64,000 nt of DNA from assembly GCF_042219825.1 (NCBI RefSeq), contig NZ_JBHJHQ010000006.1, positions 434,001 through 498,000 on the forward strand. Direction: 5' to 3'. Both the position numbers and the translations under genes were made by a program. Positions within the stretch are counted from its first letter, which is position 1. The number at the start of each line of letters is the position of its first letter. The notes under the pieces were generated by a model, which searched no databases, was not told the origin of the DNA, and saw only the letters and a list, made by a program, of their open reading frames with translations. Source of the stretch: JBHJHP01 sp042219825 (GTDB lineage: Bacteria > Bacteroidota > Bacteroidia > Bacteroidales > UBA5342). Shown in pieces: positions 26,796 to 37,332 of this stretch.

Positions 26796-28004
26796 ATGCT
26801 TTTATTTTTTTTTATACTTGGGGTGCTCTTCTCACTAATCCTTTTTTCGTTTAATGCAAGAAAGAATTCCTCAACTATTTATCTTTGCGCCTTTTTTTTC
26901 TTTGTAAGTCTTTACATTTTAAGTCAATATGTTTTACTCTATTCAAAGTCGGTATTCCTTATTAGTTTCTTCCTCGAGGTTTATGTTATTGTATTTCCTC
27001 CTCTTTACCTGATTGGTCCTGCTTTATACCTCTATGTGCGAAGTATTTTAAATGATGATTCACACTTAAAAAAATCAGACCTTTTGCATTTACTACCCAT
27101 GGCGATCTTTTTTGTTGCCTCTTTGCCTTATACATTAGTGCCTTTTAATGAAAAAGTTGAAGCAGCTAAAATTGTGGTGAAGGATGTTGGTTATATACAG
27201 ACGTATAAAGCTACCTTATTATCTGAGTTGTTTCCCTTATCTGTTATTTATCTAAGTCGGCCACTATCAATGCTTTTATATACACTGTGGTCAACAGGAC
27301 TTATAATCCGTTTTTATACAAAAAAGAAAGTTACTGCTATTTTTCCCAATCAAAATTTTGTGGCGCACTGGTTGATTCTTCTTCTGGGATTTTTTTTCAT
27401 TGTGGTTTTAACACATACATTGCTAATAATCAGATTTTTTTCAATGAAAATGCCGGAGTTGTTTTTTACCTTGAATATTTTAAGAATGTTGTCCGGGGCA
27501 GGACTTATTGGATTATTTGTAACACCTCTCTTATTCCCGGCTATTTTATATGGATTACCACGTATACCCGAATCCGAATTATCAAATGTTCAGGAAGAAA
27601 ATCAAGGCCCGTCTTTTGAATCTAATGAACTGAAGAAAATAAATCATTTTAATTCGAAATATTTCACTACTATCAGTGAAAGAGCAGATTCTTTCATGAA
27701 AGAATCTAAACCGTATTTACAACCTGACTTTAACCTGGCACAGTTATCAGTTCAAATTCAAATTCCTGAACATCATTTAGGTTACTTTTTCAGGGAAGTA
27801 AAAAAACAACATTTCACAGATTACAGAAACGAATGGCGTATTGAACATGCAAAGAAGCTGATAAATGATGGTAAAGTAAATGATTACACTCTCGAAGCCA
27901 TTGCATCACTTTCCGGCTTTTCTAATCGCAATTCTTTTCGCATCACTTTTCAAAAAATTGAAGGAATTTCACCAAGTACTTTTGCTTCTCAGATAAAAGA
28001 ATAG
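26796..28004 (+). CDS. membrane-bound AraC family transcriptional regulator
   Basis: A 402-residue protein. The first 250 residues contain about seven transmembrane helices, a design common in Bacteroidota. After a linker, residues 285-400 form an AraC/XylS DNA-binding domain: PDFNLAQLSVQIQIPEHHLGYFF is the first helix-turn-helix and LEAIASLSGFSNRNSFRITFQKIEGISPSTF the second, conserved one. The ligand sensed by the membrane part is unknown. A copy of a motif that is repeated upstream of the metzincin-like gene lies in front of this gene, so both may be its targets. A strong terminator follows. Confidence 0.88.
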   Translation: MLLFFFILGVLFSLILFSFNARKNSSTIYLCAFFFFVSLYILSQYVLLYSKSVFLISFFLEVYVIVFPPLYLIGPALYLYVRSILNDDSHLKKSDLLHLLPMAIFFVASLPYTLVPFNEKVEAAKIVVKDVGYIQTYKATLLSELFPLSVIYLSRPLSMLLYTLWSTGLIIRFYTKKKVTAIFPNQNFVAHWLILLLGFFFIVVLTHTLLIIRFFSMKMPELFFTLNILRMLSGAGLIGLFVTPLLFPAILYGLPRIPESELSNVQEENQGPSFESNELKKINHFNSKYFTTISERADSFMKESKPYLQPDFNLAQLSVQIQIPEHHLGYFFREVKKQHFTDYRNEWRIEHAKKLINDGKVNDYTLEAIASLSGFSNRNSFRITFQKIEGISPSTFASQIKE

Positions 28005-28024
28005 TTTACGCAATATGAAATTTT

Positions 28025-28070
28025 TTCTTGCATCTTTTTTATAAAGTTGATGCAAGAATTATTTTTTTTT
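28025..28070 (+). terminator. terminator after the AraC gene
   Basis: TTCTTGCATC (28025-28034) and GATGCAAGAA (28049-28058) form a perfect 10-bp stem followed by a run of nine T after TTA. Confidence 0.88.
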
Positions 28071-28234
28071 GTGAACTCTCACTGTTTAAAATTCAGAACT
28101 TGGACATATTATTTTACAAACTAAATGTATTAATCTAAAAATTTTATCCATATCGAAAGTATTCCGATAATTCTCTAATTAATGGCTTTTGCTACTGCAT
28201 ATTAACCAATTAAAAAACTTTGAAATTTATCCCA

Positions 28235-31200
28235 ATGAGAAAACAACTTTTACATTTCGGAATTATTCTTGTTGTATTAACAGGAATAAACATTGACGTA
28301 TCTGGAGTTAGTAAGAGAAAGTATCCTGATATGACGGTAGATATTTCTTCCGGCGGATCGGATTACAAACTAACCTTTATTTATTCTGGCGCGAACTCGG
28401 CTATATGCGATTGTGTAATGGAGAAAAAGGAAAAATATTACCTGGATATATATAAAAATGGTGATACTCCTGAATACCTTGAGAAACGCATTGAAAGTGG
28501 TAATGGGCACCTTACTGCTGATACCGTTGAGTACGTTACTGGTCCTCAGGTTTGGGGAAGATGGGCCTTGCGCTACGAGTCGAATTGTGACGCTTGCGCA
28601 AGTAACGATATATTCTGGGTCTGGAGTGGTTTTAAAGAAAATCAGGAGACAGGTGAATGGGAACCAAATCCGGCTTTAAGTGAGACTGACAAAGATACAT
28701 GTTTCAACTTACATATCTATTCTGTGGCAATCTATGCATCAACAGAACCAATCAAATCGCCTGCAAATATTGAAGCTTCTACAGAAAACTTTTATGATAA
28801 AATTAATCTGACCTGGGAGAAAGGATCAGAAATACCTGACACCGTAATGATTGATACAACACAGTATATTCTGTATTATCGTGTATACCGTGGCAGCTCC
28901 ATTAATCCATATTTAGCATCCCTTGTAGCTACACTTCCTGCAGACTCCCGTTCATGGACTGATAACAACGTGGGAAATGGACAAGAATATTTTTATTGGG
29001 TAACAACTAATACTGATGGTTGGAATGGACATGAATCGGCAAGAACAATGGACAACTATGTTTCAGGGAAATCTAAAAATTTTTCAGTAACTGCATCTGA
29101 AGGAACATATACCGGAAAGGTGAAGATCAATTGGGACGACCTGTCATCATTTTCTGAAAATATACGTATCGAAAGGAGCATCCCCAAGAGCTCAGATAAA
29201 GAAGAAATAGAAATATTAAGTAAAAATTCAACTTCTTACTACGACTTGGATATCATTCCCGGCTATAATTATGTTTATTACGTTACACCTATCAAATCAG
29301 AACGGATTTTCTCTGCAGTTTCTGATACAGGATACATATTGCCAAATGGTGTTATTTCAGGATATGTGAAATCTCTGCAGAATGCCGGTGTAAGTAACGT
29401 TACTGTTTGCGCGACACTACTTACAGATATACCGGATGGAGCAATTGCAATGCCTGAAAATGGCTATTGCGCCACAACTGGCGCTGACGGGCACTATGAA
29501 ATTCGTAATATTTATTATTATGACAAAGCTGAATTTGCAATTGTCCCTACTAAATCAGCTGGAGGATTTACGCATATATTTTCCCCCGATACAATAATAA
29601 GGTCTCTCGATGTCAGTGCGAAAACAAGCACCGGAGCTGATTTTACAGACGAAAGTTCTTTTACCGTTACCGGTCGGATTACATTTCCCCCTTCGCCGAA
29701 TAAAGTTGTATGTGGTGTGCCAGATGTGGAAATAAAAATAAATAATCAGAGCAGAGGTATTTACACACATGCGAATGGAGAGTGGGAACATTCAATACAG
29801 GAAGAAGGAACATATACTTTCACACCGGTATTTCTTCATCACCGTTTTGAAAACGGTGCTGGTGCTGCATCAGTGACATATAATGTTAACAGAGACATCA
29901 GCAACATAAACTTTACGGATATGCAGGTTGATAGCATAAAGGTGAAGGTACAGGGAGGGTGTGGAAATCCGGTTTCAAAAAATTTCGAATATGCTACAAT
30001 CAGGATTACTTCTCCAGGTAATTGTTACGAAGATATTTTATACACAGATGCGAACGGATTGTTAACCATCAGTAATTTACCTGCCCGTAAATATAATATA
30101 CAGATCATCGATATTGACTCGGTAAATACTAATGTTATGGATCAGATCGGGAACAATCCTGTTAGTGTTGATTTGACAGTCAGGGATACGGCAGAGGTAA
30201 TAACAACGCGGGATACCATGATCATTACTCCGGGTAAAATAACTGTTTTGCCTGATAGTTCAACGGTAGTCACCCTTCCGGACACAACCTATAACACAAT
30301 CATTGATACTGTCCGAAGTGAAGTTATTCCGGCTGCAGACTTTATATACCATTCACCATTGAAAATAACAGTCAATTTTGAAGATGCCGGTGCAAGGGTT
30401 GTTGATTGTGGAAATGATACAATTGTTCTGATGGAGCAAAATGTTTCCTATCCTTTGGTTTTTGAAGTGGTGGAAGAGCTGGGGAATTGTCCTGTTAAAG
30501 AAGGAGTATTACGCATTTTCGATGCAGTGAGCGATCAAAGCGACAAACCGGTGGAAGTACCTATTGTTAATGGTTTTGCTTTTTATACGGTCGAAGCTGG
30601 ATTACCTGAAATTGCCACAAGCGAAGGAACTCATAATCACCAAAAATTTATCTATGTTCTTCCCGAAGTTGGATTCCTCGATGCTGATCCTGAGCAATTC
30701 TGGGTAATGGTTACCGGGGTACAAATTCAGGCTCCCTCCTTTTTTACACGTTCGCCTGAACTGCCCTTCCTGGTTCTGCACGATCCTCCGGGAGACAAAA
30801 GTGTGGCAACCGTGGAAGAAGGAACTGAATTCAGAAGTTTCCAAACTACCCAGGTTCAATATGGAGGAGAGGCTGGCGTATATTTAAATACTGTTCTCGG
30901 TTCAAAGGTTAAGGCCCTGTTTTTAGAAGGTGGTACGGCTGCAGACCTTAAATTCAGCCTTGCTGCCGGAACCGATGAATATAACAGAGAGGGATACGAA
31001 ACTACTGTAACGTTTAATAAAAAATATTCCACCTCTGATATGGGAAATTTAGCAGGGAATGATGGAGATGTATATATTGGTGCTTCTCTGAATCAGGAAT
31101 TTGCAATAGGTGATGAACTTACCTTTGATTTTGATGAATGCAAACCTGTAATCAGAACTATTCCGACTATGGATGTTACAGGATTCGCCACCACTTTTAT

Positions 31201-34200
31201 ATATACTGAAAAGCATTTAAGATATACCCTTCTGCCAAAACTGGGTGAATTGCGATCTCTTATTCTTGCCGGCAGAGATACCAGCGATTTATCAGAAGAA
31301 GAAAAAATACAGGCCAACCAGCTTTTATTTGATAGTCTGCACTGGGAGTATATTTTAGCCAGGAATGCTTATAACAGGGACACAGGAGCTGTATTTAAAG
31401 AGAATGTCTCATTTAGTGCGGGGGCGCCATTTGAAAATACATACACGTCTTCAGAAAAGTCCTCTGAATCATTTGAGTATAACGCCTTTGTAAATCTCGA
31501 ATTCGCAATAGGAGCCAAAATCAACTTTGAGGGAGGAGGCGCCTGGATTGACATTGAAACAGGAGTTACGGGAAAATTCAGATGGTCCACCAAAGGAGAA
31601 TCCGGGGAAGATGCAACCTCCAAAAGAACGGTTGGCTATACCTTAGATGACGGAGACATGGGTGACTTCTTCAGCGTTGACATAAAAGAAGATACTGCCT
31701 ACGGAGTTCCAGCTTTCTGCGTGGTGACAGGCACATCGAGTTGTCCTCATGAACCCGGAACCCAGGCGAGGGATAAGGCCAGAATCATAATCGATCCGCC
31801 ACAAATTAACAATGTTCCCATCGGTGGAGAGGCTGTATTTACAGCCAAACTGCTTAACCAAAGTGAGAGCCGGGAAACCAGGGAATACAGTGTTCAGGTA
31901 ATTTCAACGTCCAACCCGGACGGTGCTTTGGTAAAACTTGCCGGTCAGATAATTAATTTTGGCGCGGCATCCTTCTGGATGGATTATAACCAGGAAACCA
32001 ATGTGGCGCTTACAGTGGGAAAGGGCCCTCTGGCATCAAACTATGATTCTATTGGAATTATGATGTTTCCATCATGCGAAATGGACCTCTGGGATGAAGG
32101 AGGCGATATAACCAGTGGCGATACGGCATGGATTTTTGTTAATTTCCAGAGTGAATGTTCCAATGTTGCCCTTCACTTGCCAGGGGACGGATGGATGGTT
32201 AATCAAAACAACAACGATATCCTGGATGTGGCTTTCACCGGGTATGATGCGAACAACGATTTGCTGCAAAGTATTACGCTTCAGTATAAAAAAGAAGGCC
32301 AGGGCTGGGTTGACGATCTTACCATTTTAAAGAATCAACTAACGCAGAATTTTTATGATTATGCATTCGATGTATCCAATCTTAACGATGGGAATTATCG
32401 TCTCAGGGCCAAATCATACTGTGGACCGGAAGGTGGATTCTCTTACTCATCTGAACAACGGGGAATTATTGACAGGACATCACTTGCTCCATTTGGTATG
32501 CCGACGCCTTCAGATGGTTATCTGCGACTTGGACAGGAAATCAGCGTAACATTTGACAAAGATATTAATTGCGATCTGGGAAGCTATGAAACTGATAATA
32601 TTAAGCTTATGCGGGATGATTCAACAGAAATCCCAATTAGCGTTGGATGCTACGGTAATAAGTTGGTTCTGGTTCCTGATACTGATCTTTTTGTCCAACA
32701 GGATCTAGAAGGAGTTGAACTTTTTGCTGTTGTAAGTGGCATTCAGGATAATAATGCTAATGTGCAGAAATATACTACTAAGTGGTCGTTCCTTGTAAAT
32801 GTAAGTCCTGTGTCCTGGAATCCTGAAAGTGTCTTTCTGTCCGCAGTGGAAACCGACGATGTTATTATTAGTGCTAACCTTGATAACAGTGCCGTAGTCA
32901 GCAAAGCATTTACCATTACCGAATGGCCGGATTGGCTGACGCCGTCGGTTAAATCTGCCTCAATACTGCCTGGTAATAGTTATACCATTCAGTTACATGC
33001 TGTACCGGACCTTAGCCCGGGATTATATAACGGACAGGTTGTCGCAATGGTCGATGATGTACCTGAAATTCTTTCTGTGGTGCTTGAATTATATGCAGAA
33101 GATAAAAACTGGAAAGTGAATCAATCCAACTATGAATATAATATGAACATCACGGCCCAGTTTAGTTCTGATGAAGGAGATATCAACCTGTCCACCGGAC
33201 TTCGCGATAAAATTGCTGCATACATAGATGGCGATTTGAGAGGAGTAGGAAATATCAGCTACATACCTGAACTGGATAAATTTGCCGCGTTTATTAATGT
33301 GTACAGCAATATAGCCGGTAAGAACAGCAGTCTTCTCGAAGCAGAAGAAAATGTGGAAGATAACAGTGTTCAGGATATTGAAATTGTTGATAATGGTGTA
33401 AGCTCTGTTGCGGAGCGCTTTAAGAAAACCAACTGGATGGATTTTGATATCTATGCAACAAAAGATGCCGATCATTTGATTGAATTCAGGGTAGCAAGTA
33501 TAAATCCAAGTAATGTTGAACTATATATTGACGGGATATTACTTCAAAATATCGTTGTTCCGAATACAGGAAGTTTGGCTGTATATAACACTATCAGTTC
33601 TTCGCTTGCCATCGAAAAAGGAACACATAAGTTCAGAATCCAATCGACAACAGGAGAATTTGACCTGAACTGGATAAACTTCCCGGAATATAATGTCAGA
33701 AATCAGCATTGCGGCGAGGTCGTTAAATTCAGAATGTGGGACGGACTTAACGGAATTGAGTACGGTGCGGTTGAAGAACTGACTTTCTTTAACAACGGGT
33801 TTGTGGGTAATGCTGAATATCCGTTCATACTGCATAAGGAAGGTGGCATTCAGGATGTTGAACTTTCAAAAGGTTGGACCTGGATATCTGTCAATAAGGA
33901 AAGTCCGGATATGAGTCTGGCGAGAGTCTTTGAAAGTATCACGCCTCCTACATCGTCAAACGACATCACTCTCAAATCACAAACGGCTTATTCTCAGTAT
34001 AATATTTCGTCAGGATGGCTGGGTGGTTTATCGTCTGTTGATCCGCGCTTAGGATATATGATTTATCTGAGCAGTCACGCAGATACCTTAAGTATGGTAG
34101 GATCTGATCCGGCAGTTTCATCCATATCTCTTAATCCAAGTTGGAACTGGATAGGATATCCGAAACCCGGTGTTATGAGTGTTGATGATGTCTTGGATGG

Positions 34201-34990
34201 AATGGCAGTTTCTGAAGGCGATATTCTGAAAAGTCAGTATACCTTTGCCAGCTACAATGAAAGTACGGAGACCTGGATTGGAGATCTTAAGTACTTCCGT
34301 CCTGGATGGGGATATAAATTGTTTGTAGAAAAAGAAGGATCCGTTGATATGCTTAAATCGGTTTCTCCTGGAGAACTGTCAAGGGAACATGAATACAATA
34401 TGACACTGACGGCTGTATTAATTCCGGATGGTCTGAATTCAACAGAAGGACTGAGTCTGCAGATCTTCATTGATGGTGAATTGAGAGGAAGCGCTCCTGT
34501 ACTGTATATCGAAGCGATGCAAAACAATATGGCTTTTGCTATGATTCATGGCGATCTGGCCGATGCAGGAAAGCCAGTTGATGTTGTTTTATGGGATAAA
34601 ATGCATCAAATAAGCATGCCGCTCATTGGTGAAGAGATCTACTTCAGTATTGATAAGATTAATGGGACGATTAAAAATCCGGTTTTGTTTAGGTTGAAAG
34701 ATATTGATATACCTGAAATGGATGATGCGGAGTGGTTTACAATCTATCCTAATCCGTTCTCAAATCAAACATACATTTGGTTTTCAATTGAAGAACCATC
34801 TCACGTCAGCTTGATAATTTCTAATGCATTAGGTACTGAAGTGGCCAGGTTGGTCGATTTTAAAATGACAAATGGAACTTATGACTACTCGTTTGATGCA
34901 GGGAATCTTCCTCCCGGAATATATTACTTCAAACTAAGGACTGATAAAAAAGTCAGCACGAAAAAGGTACTTTTAATTGAAAATAAATAA
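28235..34990 (+). CDS. giant multidomain secreted protein with T9SS sorting domain
   Basis: About 2251 residues from ATG 28235; ATG 28220 is also in frame, but the signal peptide MRKQLLHFGIILVVL favours the later one. Fibronectin III-like domains occupy about residues 180-375, and carboxypeptidase-regulatory/Ig-like repeats about 380-650. A long beta-rich region reaches about 1500, a BACON-like domain lies at about 1530-1630, and two copies of a Bacteroidota-type module start with EYNM. The first of these is interrupted by a CBM6-like stretch (about 1700-1820). A T9SS domain (about 2180-2256) begins YPNPFSNQTYIWF. It is probably displayed on the cell surface and may bind carbohydrate; no catalytic motif was found. 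Confidence 0.82.
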   Translation: MRKQLLHFGIILVVLTGINIDVSGVSKRKYPDMTVDISSGGSDYKLTFIYSGANSAICDCVMEKKEKYYLDIYKNGDTPEYLEKRIESGNGHLTADTVEYVTGPQVWGRWALRYESNCDACASNDIFWVWSGFKENQETGEWEPNPALSETDKDTCFNLHIYSVAIYASTEPIKSPANIEASTENFYDKINLTWEKGSEIPDTVMIDTTQYILYYRVYRGSSINPYLASLVATLPADSRSWTDNNVGNGQEYFYWVTTNTDGWNGHESARTMDNYVSGKSKNFSVTASEGTYTGKVKINWDDLSSFSENIRIERSIPKSSDKEEIEILSKNSTSYYDLDIIPGYNYVYYVTPIKSERIFSAVSDTGYILPNGVISGYVKSLQNAGVSNVTVCATLLTDIPDGAIAMPENGYCATTGADGHYEIRNIYYYDKAEFAIVPTKSAGGFTHIFSPDTIIRSLDVSAKTSTGADFTDESSFTVTGRITFPPSPNKVVCGVPDVEIKINNQSRGIYTHANGEWEHSIQEEGTYTFTPVFLHHRFENGAGAASVTYNVNRDISNINFTDMQVDSIKVKVQGGCGNPVSKNFEYATIRITSPGNCYEDILYTDANGLLTISNLPARKYNIQIIDIDSVNTNVMDQIGNNPVSVDLTVRDTAEVITTRDTMIITPGKITVLPDSSTVVTLPDTTYNTIIDTVRSEVIPAADFIYHSPLKITVNFEDAGARVVDCGNDTIVLMEQNVSYPLVFEVVEELGNCPVKEGVLRIFDAVSDQSDKPVEVPIVNGFAFYTVEAGLPEIATSEGTHNHQKFIYVLPEVGFLDADPEQFWVMVTGVQIQAPSFFTRSPELPFLVLHDPPGDKSVATVEEGTEFRSFQTTQVQYGGEAGVYLNTVLGSKVKALFLEGGTAADLKFSLAAGTDEYNREGYETTVTFNKKYSTSDMGNLAGNDGDVYIGASLNQEFAIGDELTFDFDECKPVIRTIPTMDVTGFATTFIYTEKHLRYTLLPKLGELRSLILAGRDTSDLSEEEKIQANQLLFDSLHWEYILARNAYNRDTGAVFKENVSFSAGAPFENTYTSSEKSSESFEYNAFVNLEFAIGAKINFEGGGAWIDIETGVTGKFRWSTKGESGEDATSKRTVGYTLDDGDMGDFFSVDIKEDTAYGVPAFCVVTGTSSCPHEPGTQARDKARIIIDPPQINNVPIGGEAVFTAKLLNQSESRETREYSVQVISTSNPDGALVKLAGQIINFGAASFWMDYNQETNVALTVGKGPLASNYDSIGIMMFPSCEMDLWDEGGDITSGDTAWIFVNFQSECSNVALHLPGDGWMVNQNNNDILDVAFTGYDANNDLLQSITLQYKKEGQGWVDDLTILKNQLTQNFYDYAFDVSNLNDGNYRLRAKSYCGPEGGFSYSSEQRGIIDRTSLAPFGMPTPSDGYLRLGQEISVTFDKDINCDLGSYETDNIKLMRDDSTEIPISVGCYGNKLVLVPDTDLFVQQDLEGVELFAVVSGIQDNNANVQKYTTKWSFLVNVSPVSWNPESVFLSAVETDDVIISANLDNSAVVSKAFTITEWPDWLTPSVKSASILPGNSYTIQLHAVPDLSPGLYNGQVVAMVDDVPEILSVVLELYAEDKNWKVNQSNYEYNMNITAQFSSDEGDINLSTGLRDKIAAYIDGDLRGVGNISYIPELDKFAAFINVYSNIAGKNSSLLEAEENVEDNSVQDIEIVDNGVSSVAERFKKTNWMDFDIYATKDADHLIEFRVASINPSNVELYIDGILLQNIVVPNTGSLAVYNTISSSLAIEKGTHKFRIQSTTGEFDLNWINFPEYNVRNQHCGEVVKFRMWDGLNGIEYGAVEELTFFNNGFVGNAEYPFILHKEGGIQDVELSKGWTWISVNKESPDMSLARVFESITPPTSSNDITLKSQTAYSQYNISSGWLGGLSSVDPRLGYMIYLSSHADTLSMVGSDPAVSSISLNPSWNWIGYPKPGVMSVDDVLDGMAVSEGDILKSQYTFASYNESTETWIGDLKYFRPGWGYKLFVEKEGSVDMLKSVSPGELSREHEYNMTLTAVLIPDGLNSTEGLSLQIFIDGELRGSAPVLYIEAMQNNMAFAMIHGDLADAGKPVDVVLWDKMHQISMPLIGEEIYFSIDKINGTIKNPVLFRLKDIDIPEMDDAEWFTIYPNPFSNQTYIWFSIEEPSHVSLIISNALGTEVARLVDFKMTNGTYDYSFDAGNLPPGIYYFKLRTDKKVSTKKVLLIENK

Positions 34991-35000
34991 TCAATTTAAA

Positions 35001-35040
35001 ATAAAAGAAACCTCCGGCATTTGCAGGAGGTTTCTTTTAT
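35001..35040 (+). terminator. 15-bp stem terminator after the giant protein gene
   Basis: ATAAAAGAAACCTCC (35001-35015) and GGAGGTTTCTTTTAT (35026-35040) are perfect reverse complements, with the T-rich arm acting as tail. It lies 11 bp after the stop. Confidence 0.88.
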
Positions 35041-35371
35041 ACATTTCTTAAGAGAACCTAAACCGGTTTTTATTCCTCTGGTTAAAAGTGAGTTATCTAT
35101 TTCCTAAAATTTAAACTCCCCAATTACCACCGCATTCGTAACTCTTTAAAATCCAGCAAAATGATCTTCTGTTATGTGAATGGTTTCGAATCAGGCTTGC
35201 ATTTCTTATGTCTTCACCGCAAACCACTTTATAGCACTTTATTGTCAGGAAAAGCAACGAAAAGCAACGCAAACCAAACTTCCGTTTTTTAGTTGAGCAA
35301 CCTTTGTAGGGTCATTACGAGAAGGCGCCATGCTCAGGATGACAAGTTTTAACCATAAAAATTTCATTCTT
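35041..35371. other. spacer before the HTH gene
   Basis: No gene was seen. A short direct repeat GAAAAGCAACGAAAAGCAACG occurs near 35250, and short GC-rich inverted pieces lie near 35310. The end of the spacer holds the promoter of the HTH gene, not recognisable by eye. Confidence 0.35.
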
Positions 35372-35671
35372 ATGAGCAACAGTTTTGTATTAATAGAAGA
35401 AAAAACAGTGAATGAACTGTTTAATGAAATTAAAAACCTGAATCAGAAAATTGATTCAGAATTGAAAACAAAAGTAGGTGGTTTATCTGAGAAGTGGCTG
35501 GATAACCAGGATGTTATGCTTGAACTGAAAATCAGTCAGCGGACCTTGCAGAATATGCGGCATACTAAAATGCTTCCGTATTCAAAGGTGGGAGGGAAGG
35601 TCTATTACAAAAGTACCGACGTAGAGCGGTTATTATCTGAAAATTATACGAACAGAGGGCGTTCTGGGTGA
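35372..35671 (+). CDS. helix-turn-helix domain protein (excisionase-like)
   Basis: A 99-residue protein from ATG 35372; an upstream in-frame ATG at 35330 would add 14 residues with no support. The first 35 residues are helical, and the rest is a MerR/excisionase-like winged HTH: WLDNQDVMLELKISQRTLQNMR followed by LPYSKVGGKVYYKSTDVERLL. Proteins of this size and pattern are common in Bacteroidota mobile elements as regulators or recombination directionality factors, and also as orphan regulators. It lies at the edge of the accessory region, before a REP-like repeat. Confidence 0.75.
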   Translation: MSNSFVLIEEKTVNELFNEIKNLNQKIDSELKTKVGGLSEKWLDNQDVMLELKISQRTLQNMRHTKMLPYSKVGGKVYYKSTDVERLLSENYTNRGRSG

Positions 35672-35817
35672 TTATAAATCTTCTCTGGTTACACCAGCAC
35701 TTGTTGTTACGAGGGTTGCCCCGGTATTTGATATCTTGTTTTAAATAAAGACAGAGAAATTAAATTTTTAAAAATTATTTTTGAATTTAAGGCCGTAGGT
35801 ATGAAGGGCCTGAGAAG

Positions 35818-35941
35818 ATGACTCACCCCGCTCTGTATAAACAGTTCGAATCTTTCAAACCGACCCCTCTCTTTTTCTCCGCTTCTCTTCGAAATAAAGA
35901 GGGGTAGTTCGTACAAAAACAGGAAGATTCTTTTAAAGGCG
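35818..35941 (-). repeat. palindromic repeat element, inverted copy
   Basis: Reverse-complement copy of the element found five times at 50.1-51.7 kb. It includes the TGACTCACCCC end, the GACCCCTCTCTTTTTC arm and the AAAGAGGGGTAGTTCGTAC arm. Inner arms (ACCCCTCT / AGAGGGGT) can form a long hairpin. Confidence 0.75.
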
Positions 35942-35948
35942 CGCCAGA

Positions 35949-36083
35949 ATACCCTGAAAGGGTATTATTATTGTAGCCCAGGGTAAATGAACGAAGTGAA
36001 TGAAACCCTGGGTTAATTACGTCATGTAAATCAAGGCCGGAGATGAATTCTTTTGATGAAATGGAAGCAAATCAAGGCCGCAA
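35949..36083 (+). repeat. REP-like element with CCCAGGGT palindrome
   Basis: Two hairpins (ATACCCT/AGGGTAT and AGCCCAGGGT/ACCCTGGGTT) are followed by ATGTAAATCAAGGCCGGAGA. Related copies are at 50821-50960 (inverted) and 51090-51190. No protein is encoded; it looks like a dispersed extragenic palindrome. Confidence 0.65.
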
Positions 36084-36134
36084 GTCAAAACGGACTGAAA
36101 AGATTACCACTAAATAGGTAAATATCCGTTAGGC

Positions 36135-37187
36135 TTACAAATCTTCCCTGCTTATCCCATCACATTCCATAACAAGATCCGCACCGTAAGCTTTAGCCGG
36201 TGTTTGATAACCGGGGACAATCTTCCCGGATAATATTTTATTGACAATAGCCAGGGCACATTCAGATGTCCAAACCACACCTCCTTCAGGACCATGCAGA
36301 TGGGCACTTACTTTATTTCCTTTTTCATCGCTTAGTTCACCCCAAACATGCATAACTGTCTGCTGACGTTCTGCTTCGGTTGAGCCTTGGGTTTTTCTCT
36401 TTCTGAGCAGATTCAGCACAAAGGGCAGACTTAATAAGGGCCTGATGGCTTCAATCATTTTAAGTTGTTTTATAACCGTTTCAGGAAAAGAAGCATACAC
36501 TTCAATATTGGGAATGCCTGTGCTTTGGTAAGCAGTAAATACATCACCCCAGGTGAGCCGGACGGACTTTTGTATGCCCTTGCCAAAATCGATTAACCTG
36601 GTTTTAATGCCCTTTGGAGGTTTAATGAGTTCGCCGTTTTGACGAATCCGGTTGCCATATGGTATCTGTTCTATCATGGTATTATTCGTGCCTGGTGGAA
36701 GACCTGCAGGGCCATCGCTGAAAAAGCCAAGATCCAATCTGGTGCCTGTAGGAAGTTTCTCTTTTAAATACATTGCCAGACAATCCGTTGGGGTGACATC
36801 AAAACCGGCACCGGGAAGCAGCATCACCTTCTTTTCCTTTGCTTGCTGATGGTAGGAAGCTATACCCTCAAATACCGGAATCTCTCCGGTGATATCCAGG
36901 TAATGAACTCCATTAGCTACACAGGCTTCAACAAGTGGTTTCCAGGTGTATTTAAACGGACCGGCACAATTCAACACTACCGTAATACCAGACAAATTAT
37001 CTTTAATGAACTGAGCATCATTCAAATCAAATGCCCGGAATGCCAGACCAAGCTTTTCAGCCAGCGGTTTCAACTTGTCTTTATTTCGTCCTGCAAGAAT
37101 CGGTTTCAGACCTTGTTTAACAGCCATGGCCGCCAATTCCTGACCAACAAATCCTGTAGCGCCGTAAATCATTAAATTTTGTTTCAT
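36135..37187 (-). CDS. saccharopine dehydrogenase-like NAD(P)-binding protein
   Basis: A 350-residue protein from ATG 37187; ATG 37217 is in frame but leaves an N-terminus atypical for the fold. MIYGATGFVGQELAAMAVKQG is the Rossmann nucleotide-binding start, and ILAGRNKDKL the following strand with an arginine that favours NADPH. LNCAGPFKYTWKPLVEACV and YLDITGE are conserved in the saccharopine dehydrogenase/trans-acting enoyl reductase family. Members act in lipid or amino-acid metabolism; the substrate here is not evident. It is monocistronic and divergent from the restriction operon. Confidence 0.82.
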   Translation of the reverse strand: MKQNLMIYGATGFVGQELAAMAVKQGLKPILAGRNKDKLKPLAEKLGLAFRAFDLNDAQFIKDNLSGITVVLNCAGPFKYTWKPLVEACVANGVHYLDITGEIPVFEGIASYHQQAKEKKVMLLPGAGFDVTPTDCLAMYLKEKLPTGTRLDLGFFSDGPAGLPPGTNNTMIEQIPYGNRIRQNGELIKPPKGIKTRLIDFGKGIQKSVRLTWGDVFTAYQSTGIPNIEVYASFPETVIKQLKMIEAIRPLLSLPFVLNLLRKRKTQGSTEAERQQTVMHVWGELSDEKGNKVSAHLHGPEGGVVWTSECALAIVNKILSGKIVPGYQTPAKAYGADLVMECDGISREDL

Positions 37188-37332
37188 AGTTTCGAAATTT
37201 AAACTATCCATCAGCAACTGGATAGAGCCACTTAACGAAGTAACAATAACCGTAAAATTAAGTTCAGAACGTATACAACCGGATTATTGTAGTTTGTTAA
37301 ATTCTATATACACATTTAAAAAACTTTGGTAG

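Noticed and set aside
33089..33475. A 128-residue minus-strand frame in the giant protein gene
   Set aside because: Shadow of the long plus-strand gene; composition is that of reversed beta-rich repeats.
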